This document shows positions 26,303-34,756 of a stretch of DNA of 64,000 nucleotides, piece by piece. The translations under genes and the position numbers were made by a program. The first letter of the stretch is position 1. Every line of letters starts with the position of its first letter. Source of the stretch: Bellilinea sp034411135. Lineage in GTDB: Bacteria; Chloroflexota; Anaerolineae; Anaerolineales; Anaerolineaceae. The stretch lies in NCBI GenBank assembly GCA_034411135.1, contig DAOUMN010000021.1, forward strand, positions 1-64,000, written 5' to 3'. The notes beneath the pieces were generated by a model, which was not told the origin of the DNA, ran no database searches, and saw only the letters and a list, made by a program, of their open reading frames with translations.

Positions 26303-29300
26303 ATGTTTCGACCTGTATCGCCAAAACTCAATCTCATTCTGATGGAAGAAGGCGTCTTGCGTTTCTGGAAATCGCACCATATCTTCCGCAAATCTTTGGA
26401 ACAGCGTGAAGGCTGCCCGGAATTCGTATTTTACGAGGGTCCGCCTACGGCTAACGGAAAGCCCGGTGTGCACCATGTGTTGGCACGGGCGTTTAAGGAC
26501 CTGTTCCCACGCTATAAAACCATGCGCGGATTTCGCGTAAGCCGCCGCGGCGGATGGGATACGCACGGTTTGCCGGTTGAGATCGAGGTGGAGAAGAAAC
26601 TGGGTTTCACCAATAAACAACAGATCGAAGATTTTGGTATCGCTAAATTCAACGAACTTTGCCGCGAATCGGCGTTTGCGTATATCCAGGAATGGGAGCG
26701 TTTGACCGACCGGATTGCTTTCTGGGTTGACCTGGATACTGCCTATATCACTTATAAGAATGAGTACATCGAGTCGGTCTGGTGGATCCTCAAGAATTTT
26801 TGGGATAAAGGCTTGCTTTACCAGGGATTCAAGGTTGTCCCCTATTGTCCACGTTGCGGTACGCCGCTTTCCGATCACGAGGTAGCACAGGGTTACGATG
26901 ACGCCACCGACCCTTCGGTTTTTGTGCGTATGCCGCTGGTGGATGAACCCGGCACCTCGCTTTTAGTCTGGACAACAACGCCGTGGACTCTGCCAGCCAA
27001 TGTGGCAGTGGCAGCTCATCCGGATGAAACGTATGTGGTCGTCGAGTGCGATCTTGAAGAAGGCGGCAGCGAAAAACTAGTGCTGGCACAAGCCTTGTTG
27101 GAAAAAGTATTTGGCGATCGTCCGTACCGGGTCGTCCAATCGATGAAAGGCAAAGCCTTGAAAGGCAAGCGATACCAGCCTTTGTTTACATTTGTCCCGC
27201 CAGATAAACCGGCGCATTATGTGGTGTTGGGGGATTTTGTTACTGTAGAGGATGGCACTGGTCTGGTGCACATGGCACCGGCGTTTGGCGCGGAGGATAT
27301 GAATGCTGCGCTGGAATTCGATTTGCCGATTGTTATGACCGTCGCACCGGATGGGACGTTCATTTCGGATGTGCGACCGTGGGCAGGAAAATTTGTAAAA
27401 GATGCCGATCCGTTGATCACGGAGGATTTAGATCAGCGTGGTCTGTTGTTCCGATCGGGTACATACACGCACACCTATCCATTCTGCTGGCGCTGCGATA
27501 CCCCGCTGTTATACTACGCCCGTCCAACCTGGTATATTCGCACCAGCCAGTATAAAGACAAAATGGTCGAATTAAACGAAACGATCAACTGGTACCCGGC
27601 TCACATCAAAAACGGGCGGTTTGGCAACTGGCTGGCAAATAACATTGACTGGGCGCTGGGTCGCGAACGTTACTGGGGCACGCCGTTGCCGGTGTGGGAA
27701 TGCGAAACCTGTAAAAATGCTGAGTGTATCGGTTCGGTTGCCGAGTTGAGCCAAAAAGTAGGCCGTGACCTGTTGGGGCTGGACTTGCACCGCCCGCATG
27801 TGGATGAGGTGGTGTATGCCTGCTCCGCTTGTGGCGGGAAAATGAAGCGCGTGCCGGAATTGATCGATGTCTGGTTCGACTCGGGATCCATGCCATATGC
27901 TCAATGGCATTTCCCTTTCGAAAACCAGGATCTGTTCAAACAACAATATCCGGCAGACTACATTTGTGAGGCGGTCGATCAGACCCGCGGCTGGTTTTAT
28001 TCCCTGCACGCCATCAGCACTCTGCTGAACGAGCAGATCAGTTTCAAGAATGTGATTTGCCTGGGTTTAATCCAGGATGGCAACGGCGAGAAAATGTCGA
28101 AATCGCGCGGTAATGTCGCCGACCCGTGGGATGTACTCAATAAACACGGAGCAGATGCAGTACGCTGGTATTTGTATACTGCCAGCCCGCCGGGACAGGA
28201 GCGGCGTTACTCGTCCGATCTGGTCGCCGAGGTGGTGCGTAACTTTACCCTGACTTTGTGGAACACCTATTCATTCTTTGTCACGTATGCCAATCTGGAT
28301 GGCTGGACGCCGGATGCTGCCCAAAAGCCGGAGTACAGCGACCTTGACCGCTGGCTGAGATCCACCCTGCATGCGCTGGTGCGCGATGTTACCGAGGCAA
28401 TGGACTCTTATGATGTGCTCGGCGCAACTCGACCGATCGAAACGTTTGTTGATCAGCTCTCCAACTGGTATCTGCGCCGTTCAAGGCGGCGGTTTTGGAA
28501 GAGTGAATCGGATGCCGACAAGCAGGCGGCTTATGCCACACTGTATGAAGCCCTGGTGACGGTTGCCAAGTTGCTCGCCCCAACCATGCCATTCATCTCC
28601 GAAGAACTTTATCAGAACCTGGTGCGTAGTCTGGATGAAACCGTGGCTGAATCGGTTCACCTGGCGGAATGGCCTGTATACGACCCGCAGGCGATCGACG
28701 AAAAACTCAATCGGGAGATGGCGCTGGTGATGAAACTGGCTTCGGTTGGACATGCTGCCCGCAATAAAGCCAATCGAAAAGTCCGCCAGCCACTGCAGGA
28801 GGCAGCTTTTGCTGTTGGCAATGCCGAGGAGATGCGGGTGGTCGCTGCCTATGCCGACTTGTTGGAAGACGAGTTGAATGTGAAGCATGTACGCTCACTG
28901 GATACCACCGCTGAAGCAGTTTCCTACTCACTCAATCCATTGCCGAAGCAGCTCGGGCAGAAGTATGGCAGTAAATTCCCGGTCATCCGCAAGGCACTTC
29001 TCGAATTAAACCCCGAAACGGCTGCCCGCACTTTGCTTGAGGGCAAACCGCTGGAATTGATGGTTGCCGGAGAAAACCTGTCCATTCTGCCAGAAGAGGT
29101 GGAAGTACGTGCTATGGCTCGAGAGGGCTTTGCTGTTGCCAGCGAAGGCTCTTATCTGGCTGCACTGGTGACTGAACTTACCCCGGAACTGGTCAAGGAG
29201 GGATTGGCGCGTGAGTTCGTGCGCCGTGTGCAGGATCTGCGTAAACAGGCAGACCTGGACATCTCCGATCGCATCCACTTGTTTTACACTGCTACCCCGC

Positions 29301-29455
29301 TATTGAGTGAAGCCGTGCGCGAGTTTCAGGATTACATCCAGACCGAGACGCTCAGCCTGGCGATGCTCGAACAGGCGCCTCAAGATGCGCTGGCTGTCAG
29401 TGAAGATTCCTTTGACGGGCAACAGGTAAAGATGGGGCTCAAACGGGTTGCTTAA
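26303..29455 (+). CDS. ileS: Isoleucyl-tRNA synthetase, type 2 (eukaryote-like)
   Basis: 1050 residues, class Ia synthetase charging tRNA-Ile. N-terminal ATP site PPTANGKPGVHHVLAR (HIGH equivalent), CP1 editing domain (about 180-380), CWRCDTPLLYYARPTWY, the GREERYWG-like GRERYWGTPLPVW, zinc-type cysteines in CETC and CSACGG, the KMSKS loop GEKMSKSRGN, then the anticodon-binding and C-terminal domains. The length and these motifs match the IleS2 group, which is naturally insensitive to mupirocin in known cases. AAGGAG is 5 bases before the ATG. Expression is controlled by the upstream T-box. Confidence 0.96.
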   Translation: MFRPVSPKLNLILMEEGVLRFWKSHHIFRKSLEQREGCPEFVFYEGPPTANGKPGVHHVLARAFKDLFPRYKTMRGFRVSRRGGWDTHGLPVEIEVEKKLGFTNKQQIEDFGIAKFNELCRESAFAYIQEWERLTDRIAFWVDLDTAYITYKNEYIESVWWILKNFWDKGLLYQGFKVVPYCPRCGTPLSDHEVAQGYDDATDPSVFVRMPLVDEPGTSLLVWTTTPWTLPANVAVAAHPDETYVVVECDLEEGGSEKLVLAQALLEKVFGDRPYRVVQSMKGKALKGKRYQPLFTFVPPDKPAHYVVLGDFVTVEDGTGLVHMAPAFGAEDMNAALEFDLPIVMTVAPDGTFISDVRPWAGKFVKDADPLITEDLDQRGLLFRSGTYTHTYPFCWRCDTPLLYYARPTWYIRTSQYKDKMVELNETINWYPAHIKNGRFGNWLANNIDWALGRERYWGTPLPVWECETCKNAECIGSVAELSQKVGRDLLGLDLHRPHVDEVVYACSACGGKMKRVPELIDVWFDSGSMPYAQWHFPFENQDLFKQQYPADYICEAVDQTRGWFYSLHAISTLLNEQISFKNVICLGLIQDGNGEKMSKSRGNVADPWDVLNKHGADAVRWYLYTASPPGQERRYSSDLVAEVVRNFTLTLWNTYSFFVTYANLDGWTPDAAQKPEYSDLDRWLRSTLHALVRDVTEAMDSYDVLGATRPIETFVDQLSNWYLRRSRRRFWKSESDADKQAAYATLYEALVTVAKLLAPTMPFISEELYQNLVRSLDETVAESVHLAEWPVYDPQAIDEKLNREMALVMKLASVGHAARNKANRKVRQPLQEAAFAVGNAEEMRVVAAYADLLEDELNVKHVRSLDTTAEAVSYSLNPLPKQLGQKYGSKFPVIRKALLELNPETAARTLLEGKPLELMVAGENLSILPEEVEVRAMAREGFAVASEGSYLAALVTELTPELVKEGLAREFVRRVQDLRKQADLDISDRIHLFYTATPLLSEAVREFQDYIQTETLSLAMLEQAPQDALAVSEDSFDGQQVKMGLKRVA

Positions 29456-29491
29456 CGGAATAGAAAAATAGATAACTCGTTTTACAACAAC

Positions 29492-29533
29492 GCGCGGGCG
29501 GTTTCTCCAGAAGAGGCTGCCCGCGCTGTTTCT
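29492..29533 (+). terminator. Intrinsic terminator after ileS
   Basis: GCGCGGGC (29492-29499) pairs with GCCCGCGC (29519-29526), with further partial pairing inside, followed by TGTTTCT. Confidence 0.7.
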
Positions 29534-29543
29534 ATACAAAATC

Positions 29544-29571
29544 TTTACAAACTTTATCCAATTGATAAAAT
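29544..29571 (+). promoter_or_regulatory. Promoter giving a probably leaderless transcript
   Basis: TTTACA (29544-29549), 16-base spacer, TAAAAT (29566-29571). Only six bases separate the -10 box from the ATG at 29578, and there is no ribosome site, so transcription probably starts at the start codon. Confidence 0.62.
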
Positions 29572-29577
29572 AGAATA

Positions 29578-30618
29578 ATGAAAACGTCCAATTTGCGTTT
29601 TCGCTTTAAACCCATCTGGTTTTTATGGTTGTTAACTGTGCCCTTGCTGATCTGGTCATTGCGCTCAACCCCGTTGAGCGCAATCCAAAGGGAAATTTTC
29701 AACCTTCAAGGAAGCCAGATATTTCTCTTATTGGCGTTGAATGGATTAATTCTGGTGATCATTTCCACCCGCTGGTGGCTTCTATTGCGTGCCATGGGTT
29801 TTCATGTAGCATTTGCTCATGTTTTCTCCTACCGGTTGACCAGTTTTGGCGTCAGTTACTTCACGCCGGGTCCCCAGTTTGGCGGTGAACCTGCCCAGAT
29901 TGCTCTCCTGACCCGTAAGGATGGTATTGCGTCTGCACCGGCGGTTTCGAGTGTCTACCTGGATAAACTGCTGGAATTAATGGTGAATTTCTTGGTGCTG
30001 GCTGGTGGATTGATCCTGACGCTGGCAACGGGTTTGCGCAACAACTTGCTGCAAAATTGGCTCTGGCTGCCTGCCGTAGGGGTGATGCTGCTGCCTGGAG
30101 TACATTTACTGGCGTTGTGGCGGGGAAGGCTACCTTTCAGTGCGCTGCTCAATCATCTTGGTTTTTCCCGCTTGCCGCGTCCATTTTTTCAGCGCATTTT
30201 TGCAACGATCAACGAAGCCGAATTGCAAATTGCGCTTTTCCTGCGGCGCAAACCGGATGTCCTTATCGCGGGGATTACCCTATCCATCCTTTCCTGGATG
30301 GGCATGATTATGGAATATGCCTTAATGGCTCGTTTTTTGGGCATCGAAGCTCCTTTTTTCCAGGTGTTGTTTGCCTTTGTGTTATCTCGGCTTGCTTTTC
30401 TTGCCCCGCTGCCGGGAGGTTTGGGTGTTTTGGAAGCCAGCCAGGTGTTAGCAATGCAAATCCTTGGCTTTGGCGCGGTAACCGGCGTGGCGTTGAGTCT
30501 GCTGATGCGCGCCCGGGACATACTGATTGGCTTGACCGGCATTGTATTGGGTGGATTTTCGCTTTATCAGTTGTCCAATCTGCAGACCGACCGTCCTATT
30601 CAAACGCTTAAGGAGTGA
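29578..30618 (+). CDS. LPG-synthase-type flippase domain membrane protein (UPF0104/YbhN-like)
   Basis: 346 residues with about eight membrane helices and no soluble domain. The motif SYFTPGPQFGGEPAQIALLTRKDGI (about 92-116) and the late PLPGGLGVLEAS are the diagnostic elements of PF03706 (lysylphosphatidylglycerol synthase transmembrane region, AglD/YbhN). MprF-like proteins use this part to flip lipids, but stand-alone copies have no proven substrate. The transcript seems leaderless. The small membrane protein gene follows after 6 bases. Confidence 0.82.
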   Translation: MKTSNLRFRFKPIWFLWLLTVPLLIWSLRSTPLSAIQREIFNLQGSQIFLLLALNGLILVIISTRWWLLLRAMGFHVAFAHVFSYRLTSFGVSYFTPGPQFGGEPAQIALLTRKDGIASAPAVSSVYLDKLLELMVNFLVLAGGLILTLATGLRNNLLQNWLWLPAVGVMLLPGVHLLALWRGRLPFSALLNHLGFSRLPRPFFQRIFATINEAELQIALFLRRKPDVLIAGITLSILSWMGMIMEYALMARFLGIEAPFFQVLFAFVLSRLAFLAPLPGGLGVLEASQVLAMQILGFGAVTGVALSLLMRARDILIGLTGIVLGGFSLYQLSNLQTDRPIQTLKE

Positions 30619-30624
30619 AAAATC

Positions 30625-30951
30625 ATGGCTATCAACCAATCCGGGATGAATTTACGGCAGATGTTGATCGTTTTGCTCGCCCTCACCACGGCTGCTATTC
30701 ACTTTAGTCTGTTATTCCCCGATGTTATGTTCATATTGAACGCATTGGGTTTTGTATCTTTTGCCGCGGCGATGTTTTTGCCTCTGCCGGTGATCAAAGA
30801 TCGCCGCAAGCTGGTGCGCTGGGGATTTATTGGCTACACCTTGCTGACCATTATTTTATGGGTATTCATCGGTGAACGATCCACTCTTGGCTATATCACC
30901 AAAGGAGTCGAAGTCGCTTTGGTGGCTTTGCTTTGGTTTGAAAAACCATAG
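30625..30951 (+). CDS. Small four-helix membrane protein of unknown function
   Basis: 108 residues with about four hydrophobic helices (near 12-30, 33-52, 65-83 and 88-105) and a short basic loop KDRRKLVR between helices 2 and 3. I do not recognise a family. AAGGAGTG lies 8 bases before the ATG, and the gene is 6 bases behind the flippase-like gene, so they are co-transcribed and the protein may be an accessory subunit. Confidence 0.7.
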   Translation: MAINQSGMNLRQMLIVLLALTTAAIHFSLLFPDVMFILNALGFVSFAAAMFLPLPVIKDRRKLVRWGFIGYTLLTIILWVFIGERSTLGYITKGVEVALVALLWFEKP

Positions 30952-31001
30952 GAAGTAAACTGCCCGGCTGGTCGTATAATCAAAAAAATAAGGAAAATCT
31001 C

Positions 31002-31652
31002 ATGGACGAACCGTTGATCTTGAAGCAAATCGTGTGTGCGAGGGTGCCAACCGGGGTAGGAGAATTTCAATTGTGTCTGTACACCAACAACCGTGACGAC
31101 AAGGAACATCTGGCACTGGTACGTGGTGATGTTTTCGATCGTGAAAATATACCGGTGCGCATCCATTCGGAGTGCTTTACCGGCGATGTTCTCGGATCGC
31201 GGCGTTGTGACTGTGGTGAACAGCTGCATCATGCCATGGAAATGATTGCGCTGGAAGACTGCGGCGTGATCATTTACCTGCGCCAGGAAGGGCGGGGGAT
31301 TGGATTGCTGGAAAAGCTGCGCGCCTATAACCTGCAAGACCAAGGTTTGGACACCGTAGATGCCAATATTGCCCTGGGGCATCCTGAAGACCAGCGCGAA
31401 TACAGCATGGCAGCGGCTATCCTGGCTGATCTAGGCGTACGTTCGGTGCGACTGCTGACCAATAACCCCACTAAAATCAGTGATCTGGAGGCGCATGGGA
31501 TTCATGTTGTGGAACGGGTACCGCTGGTGCCGACCATTTACCCTGAAAATGCTGCCTATCTGCTGGCAAAAATCAAGCGGATGAACCACCTGCTTGATCT
31601 GGATGCGCTGGCAATGTTGAAACAAGATGTCAATGGTAACAGTTTCTTCTAA
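31002..31652 (+). CDS. GTP cyclohydrolase II (RibA-type)
   Basis: 216 residues, a stand-alone GCH II. The enzyme opens GTP to 2,5-diamino-6-ribosylamino-4(3H)-pyrimidinone 5'-phosphate, the entry to riboflavin and to several pterin-like metabolites. Motifs: RIHSECFTGDVLGSRRCDCGEQLHHAM (zinc cysteines C-x10-C-x-C), YLRQEGRGIGLLEKL (catalytic Arg), and the C-terminal LLTNNPTKISDLEAHGI. TATAAT at 30975-30980 and AGGA precede the ATG. No DHBP synthase, ribH or ribE is nearby. Instead it overlaps a RibD-C-like reductase by 26 bases, so it may serve a specialised pathway rather than riboflavin. Confidence 0.92.
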   Translation: MDEPLILKQIVCARVPTGVGEFQLCLYTNNRDDKEHLALVRGDVFDRENIPVRIHSECFTGDVLGSRRCDCGEQLHHAMEMIALEDCGVIIYLRQEGRGIGLLEKLRAYNLQDQGLDTVDANIALGHPEDQREYSMAAAILADLGVRSVRLLTNNPTKISDLEAHGIHVVERVPLVPTIYPENAAYLLAKIKRMNHLLDLDALAMLKQDVNGNSFF

Positions 31653-32358
31653 TCCCGATCCGATCATTGCATGGTTGGAACAAGTTCGTTCCGCCCGTCG
31701 TGACGATAACCGCCTTCTGGTTACGATCAGTTATGCCCAAAGCCTGGACGGCAGTTTGACCGTACGGCGCGGAATGCCGGTGGGGTTGAGCGGCGAGGAG
31801 GCAATGCGCATGACTCACCGGCTGCGCTCTGTTCATGATGCCATTCTGGTGGGGATAGGTACGGTTATCGCTGATGATCCGCAACTGAATGTACGGCTGG
31901 TGGATGGTCGTGATCCGCAGCCGGTGATTCTCGATTCGCGTTTGCGCATGCCACTGGAGTGTCGCCTGATGCGGCGCACATCTAACCTGCCATGGATTGC
32001 CTGTGCGGCAACGGTTGAGAAAAGCCGACAGCAAGTCTTGCGTCAGCGTGGGGCGGATATCATCCCCTTGCCGCGCCTGGGTGACCGTGGGTTGGATTTG
32101 CATGCCATGTTGGTGCTTCTTTTCCAGCGCGGTATTCGTACATTAATGATTGAAGGCGGTGCAAGGGTGCTGACTTCGTTCCTGGGCAACAGACTGGCGG
32201 ATTTTGCGGTGATTACGATCGCACCGCGCTGGCTGGGCGGGCTGAACGTGATTTCCTCCCCTCATTCCATCAGCCTGCCAGGTGTCTCACATCCTGTGTA
32301 CGAACCATATGGTGAGGATATCGTCGTGGCAGGCGAGCTGGAATGGGTATCACCATGA
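31627..32358 (+). CDS. RibD C-terminal/DHFR-fold reductase
   Basis: 243 residues, only the reductase half of RibD; the zinc deaminase domain is absent. Seen motifs: LLVTISYAQSLDGSLTVRRG (substrate), THRLRSVHDAILVGIGTVIADDPQLNVR, PVILDSRLRMP and TLMIEGGARVLTSFL (NADPH site). Relatives reduce the ribosyl side chain of the GCH II product, as RIB7 and archaeal enzymes do. The start overlaps the GTP cyclohydrolase II gene and its stop overlaps the dehydrogenase gene (ATGA), so the three are translationally coupled. Two ATGs (31627 and 31633) are possible. Confidence 0.87.
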   Translation: MSMVTVSSNPDPIIAWLEQVRSARRDDNRLLVTISYAQSLDGSLTVRRGMPVGLSGEEAMRMTHRLRSVHDAILVGIGTVIADDPQLNVRLVDGRDPQPVILDSRLRMPLECRLMRRTSNLPWIACAATVEKSRQQVLRQRGADIIPLPRLGDRGLDLHAMLVLLFQRGIRTLMIEGGARVLTSFLGNRLADFAVITIAPRWLGGLNVISSPHSISLPGVSHPVYEPYGEDIVVAGELEWVSP

Positions 32359-33389
32359 AACGACAGGTGCTTGTTCACACGGCTCCCGAACGTGTGATTA
32401 TTGTGGAAGAAGAGTGTCCCATGCCGGGAGAGGGGGAAGTGCTTGTCGCTACCCGTCTGAGCGGTATCAGTTCCGGAACGGAAGGCATGATTTTCCGTGG
32501 GCTTTTCCCAGAGGAGATGCCGCTGGATGCCAGCCTGCCCGCCATGGGCGGTGAATTCCGTTATCCATTTCGTTACGGATATTGCTGCGTTGGAGAGGTG
32601 ATCGAATGCGGCGCGGAAGTCCCAACGGAATGGCTGGGAAAACGGGTGTTTGCATTCAATCCGCACATGAGCCAGTTCACCACCCGCGTGGAAGAACTGA
32701 TCGAACTACCCGACGGGGTTTGCGATGAAGACGCCATCTTTTTGGCGAACATGGAAACGGCGGCAAACCTTGTTCAGGATGGCAAGCCCGTATTAGGGGA
32801 AGAGGTGATTCTCATCGGATTGGGCGTGGTCGGTTTGCTGACCTGCGCATTGCTGGTGCAATTCCCGCTTTCTTTTCTTGGTGGATTAGATTTTTATCCG
32901 ATGCGGCGGCAGATCGCGTTGCGCCTAGGGGCGTCCGTGACGTTCAATCCGCAGGAGTGGAAATCCAGCGCCGAATTGCGCGAGGCTTTCCATGCCGCCG
33001 GACTTTCGGCGCGTGGTGCTGACCTGGTGTACGAATTGAGTGGTTCACCCTCTGCCCTAAATGAGGCAGTTCATTTGTGCGGGTTCGATAGCCGGATTGT
33101 GATTGGTTCGTGGTATGGCAAAAAAAGCAGTCCGTTGGACCTGGGTGGATCATTCCACCGAAACCGCATTCGGATTACCTCCAGCCAGGTAAGCACCCTT
33201 GCGCCGGAGTTGACTGGTCGGTGGGACAAGCAGCGCCGACTTTGGAATGTGATCAGTCAGTTGGAACGGATTAAGCCCGGCAACTGGATAACCCACCGCT
33301 TCCCGATTTCCGAAGGCGAGAGTGCTTTCCGCTTACTGGTCGATGCGCCGGAAAGGATTACCCAAATCGTCTTTACCTACCCGGCATAG
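32355..33389 (+). CDS. Zinc-less MDR (alcohol-dehydrogenase-like) oxidoreductase
   Basis: 344 residues, medium-chain dehydrogenase/reductase fold: GroES-like domain (1-130) and Rossmann domain (about 145-290) with VILIGLGVVGLLTCALL. The catalytic-zinc cysteine region reads SGISSGTEG instead of CGICGTD, and no structural-zinc cysteine quartet is seen, so it is a zinc-independent member, distantly like BchC-type proteins. The ATGA overlap with the reductase stop fixes the start at 32355 rather than the earlier ATG at 32343. The product is unknown. The context suggests oxidation or reduction of a side chain on a pyrimidine/pterin intermediate. Confidence 0.8.
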   Translation: MKRQVLVHTAPERVIIVEEECPMPGEGEVLVATRLSGISSGTEGMIFRGLFPEEMPLDASLPAMGGEFRYPFRYGYCCVGEVIECGAEVPTEWLGKRVFAFNPHMSQFTTRVEELIELPDGVCDEDAIFLANMETAANLVQDGKPVLGEEVILIGLGVVGLLTCALLVQFPLSFLGGLDFYPMRRQIALRLGASVTFNPQEWKSSAELREAFHAAGLSARGADLVYELSGSPSALNEAVHLCGFDSRIVIGSWYGKKSSPLDLGGSFHRNRIRITSSQVSTLAPELTGRWDKQRRLWNVISQLERIKPGNWITHRFPISEGESAFRLLVDAPERITQIVFTYPA

Positions 33390-33415
33390 ACACTTTTCAG
33401 TCAATTGACCTTAGA

Positions 33416-34309
33416 TCAACCATATTGACTGACTCGCTGGTAATGCGGGCGTATGCGTTCGATCAAGGCGGTGGTGATTCGGGCGGGGTCACGCAGGTCT
33501 GCCATTCCTGCAGTATCAATCAGCGGGAAAATATCCACTTGAACATCGACCTCCCACCGGCTGGGGAAAAATTCACGCATCAGAATTTGTAGCGTAGCCG
33601 CCAGCCGGTCGCGGTCTTTGGGCTTGCGGCGTAGCCGGGTTAGCGGGTGACGCAGGGCGGGGGCAGCGATGACACCGCTGACCATTACCGGCAAGACCGG
33701 CAAGTTGGGCAACATGCGGATAAAAAAACCGGCACTGCTCGACCAGTTTGACAGTGACTCGACCGCGCCGGGCATGACCCGCGGGTCGGGCTCGATGCTG
33801 CCTGCCGGAAAAGTCAACACTGCGCCGCCGGCGCGCAGGTGAGCTGCTGTCTTGCGCAGCACGTCCAACCGGTCTTTACCGTCTTCGCTGATAAAGAACA
33901 GGTATGGCTTGGTTGCCGGCAGAGCGCGCAAAAAAGGACGGTCAGCTGCCAGTACACGCAGGTCGGGGCGCGGCAGGGCGGCAAACAGGGCAACTGTATC
34001 GGTCATGCCAGGGTGATTGGAAAGGATCAAAACCGCGCCTTGCTCTGGGAGATTTTCGCGCCCATTGACCGTCAGTGAGCGCACATAACTGCGCAGCAGC
34101 CGGCTTGCTCCACCTGCCAGCCCCAATTCGGCAACCCCAAGATCATAATCCAAAACATGGCGGGCGAACTTTCGCGCCGGGTAGTCCAGCAATCTGGCGA
34201 GCAAGTTGCGTCCGGTTCTGATGTTTGGGATACCAAGCGAAACCAACATGTCCTGGATGTTGATTTCGACTAAAGCTTCTTCACTAGCGTGATACACCGC
34301 GTTGTCCAT
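33416..34309 (-). CDS. PlsC-like acyltransferase
   Basis: 297 residues. The acyltransferase block HX4D is seen in LILSNHPGMTDTVAL, and the glycerophosphate-binding segment as LTFPAGSIEPDP. It belongs to the PlsC/LPLAT superfamily that esterifies glycerophospholipids or other hydroxyl acceptors at the membrane; the exact acceptor is unclear. It is on the opposite strand, between the two halves of the pterin-like cluster. TATAAT lies 6 bases before the ATG, so it appears leaderless. The open frame further upstream (to 34420) crosses this -10 box and is not used. Confidence 0.8.
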   Translation of the reverse strand: MDNAVYHASEEALVEINIQDMLVSLGIPNIRTGRNLLARLLDYPARKFARHVLDYDLGVAELGLAGGASRLLRSYVRSLTVNGRENLPEQGAVLILSNHPGMTDTVALFAALPRPDLRVLAADRPFLRALPATKPYLFFISEDGKDRLDVLRKTAAHLRAGGAVLTFPAGSIEPDPRVMPGAVESLSNWSSSAGFFIRMLPNLPVLPVMVSGVIAAPALRHPLTRLRRKPKDRDRLAATLQILMREFFPSRWEVDVQVDIFPLIDTAGMADLRDPARITTALIERIRPHYQRVSQYG

Positions 34310-34315
34310 GCTATG

Positions 34316-34321
34316 ATTATA
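34316..34321 (-). promoter_or_regulatory. -10 box of the acyltransferase gene (leaderless)
   Basis: TATAAT on the minus strand, 6 bases upstream of the ATG at 34309. No good -35 hexamer is visible at 16-18 bases. The divergent PTPS-like gene starts 58 bases away. Confidence 0.5.
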
Positions 34322-34378
34322 GTGCACGAGGATCAGTAAGCAGGTGAAGAGGTGAAATTTGTCCAAGGAGTAAGGATC

Positions 34379-34756
34379 ATGTATCGTGTTTGCGTACAAA
34401 GAAGTTTCATTGCCCAGCATTACTTAATCGGTGGAGATTGGGGGGCAGAAAACCAGACCCATTCTCATCCTTACCGGCTTGAATTGGAACTGAGCGGAGG
34501 GCAGCTGGATCAGCACCAGTACCTGGTAGACATCGTCGCCATTGAAGCCGCCCTGGACCGCCAGGTGGATTATTACCGCGATCAGACATTGAATGAGTTG
34601 CCGGAATTTCAAGGTGTCAATCCCTCGCTGGAACATTTTGCCAGGGTTTTGTGCGAAGCACTTGCTGAGGAGATTCGCGCTGGCAACATCCGGCAGGTCA
34701 CTGTGCGCCTGTGGGAAAACGAGAATGCCTGGGCTGGCTACGAATTGGAGCGGTGA
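34379..34756 (+). CDS. 6-pyruvoyl-tetrahydropterin synthase/QueD-like protein
   Basis: 125 residues, the size of PTPS/QueD enzymes, which act on dihydroneopterin triphosphate and form homohexamers with zinc held by three histidines. The N-terminal His is in FIAQHYLIGG, the HxH pair in THSHPYRLELEL, and NPSLEHFARVLCEAL matches the conserved 'NPTaEnlA' helix. The usual catalytic Cys four residues before HxH is replaced by Glu (AENQTHSH), as in the PTPS-III variants, so the reaction may differ from QueD. AAGGAG before ATG 34379 fixes the start. Next to it lie GT4 and methyltransferase genes; queC and queE are absent. Confidence 0.84.
   Translation: MYRVCVQRSFIAQHYLIGGDWGAENQTHSHPYRLELELSGGQLDQHQYLVDIVAIEAALDRQVDYYRDQTLNELPEFQGVNPSLEHFARVLCEALAEEIRAGNIRQVTVRLWENENAWAGYELER

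Noticed and set aside
33395..33435. A bidirectional terminator between the MDR and acyltransferase genes
   Set aside because: AGTCAAT/ATTGACT pairs over an 18-base loop, but the arm lies within the end of the acyltransferase gene and no T-run follows.
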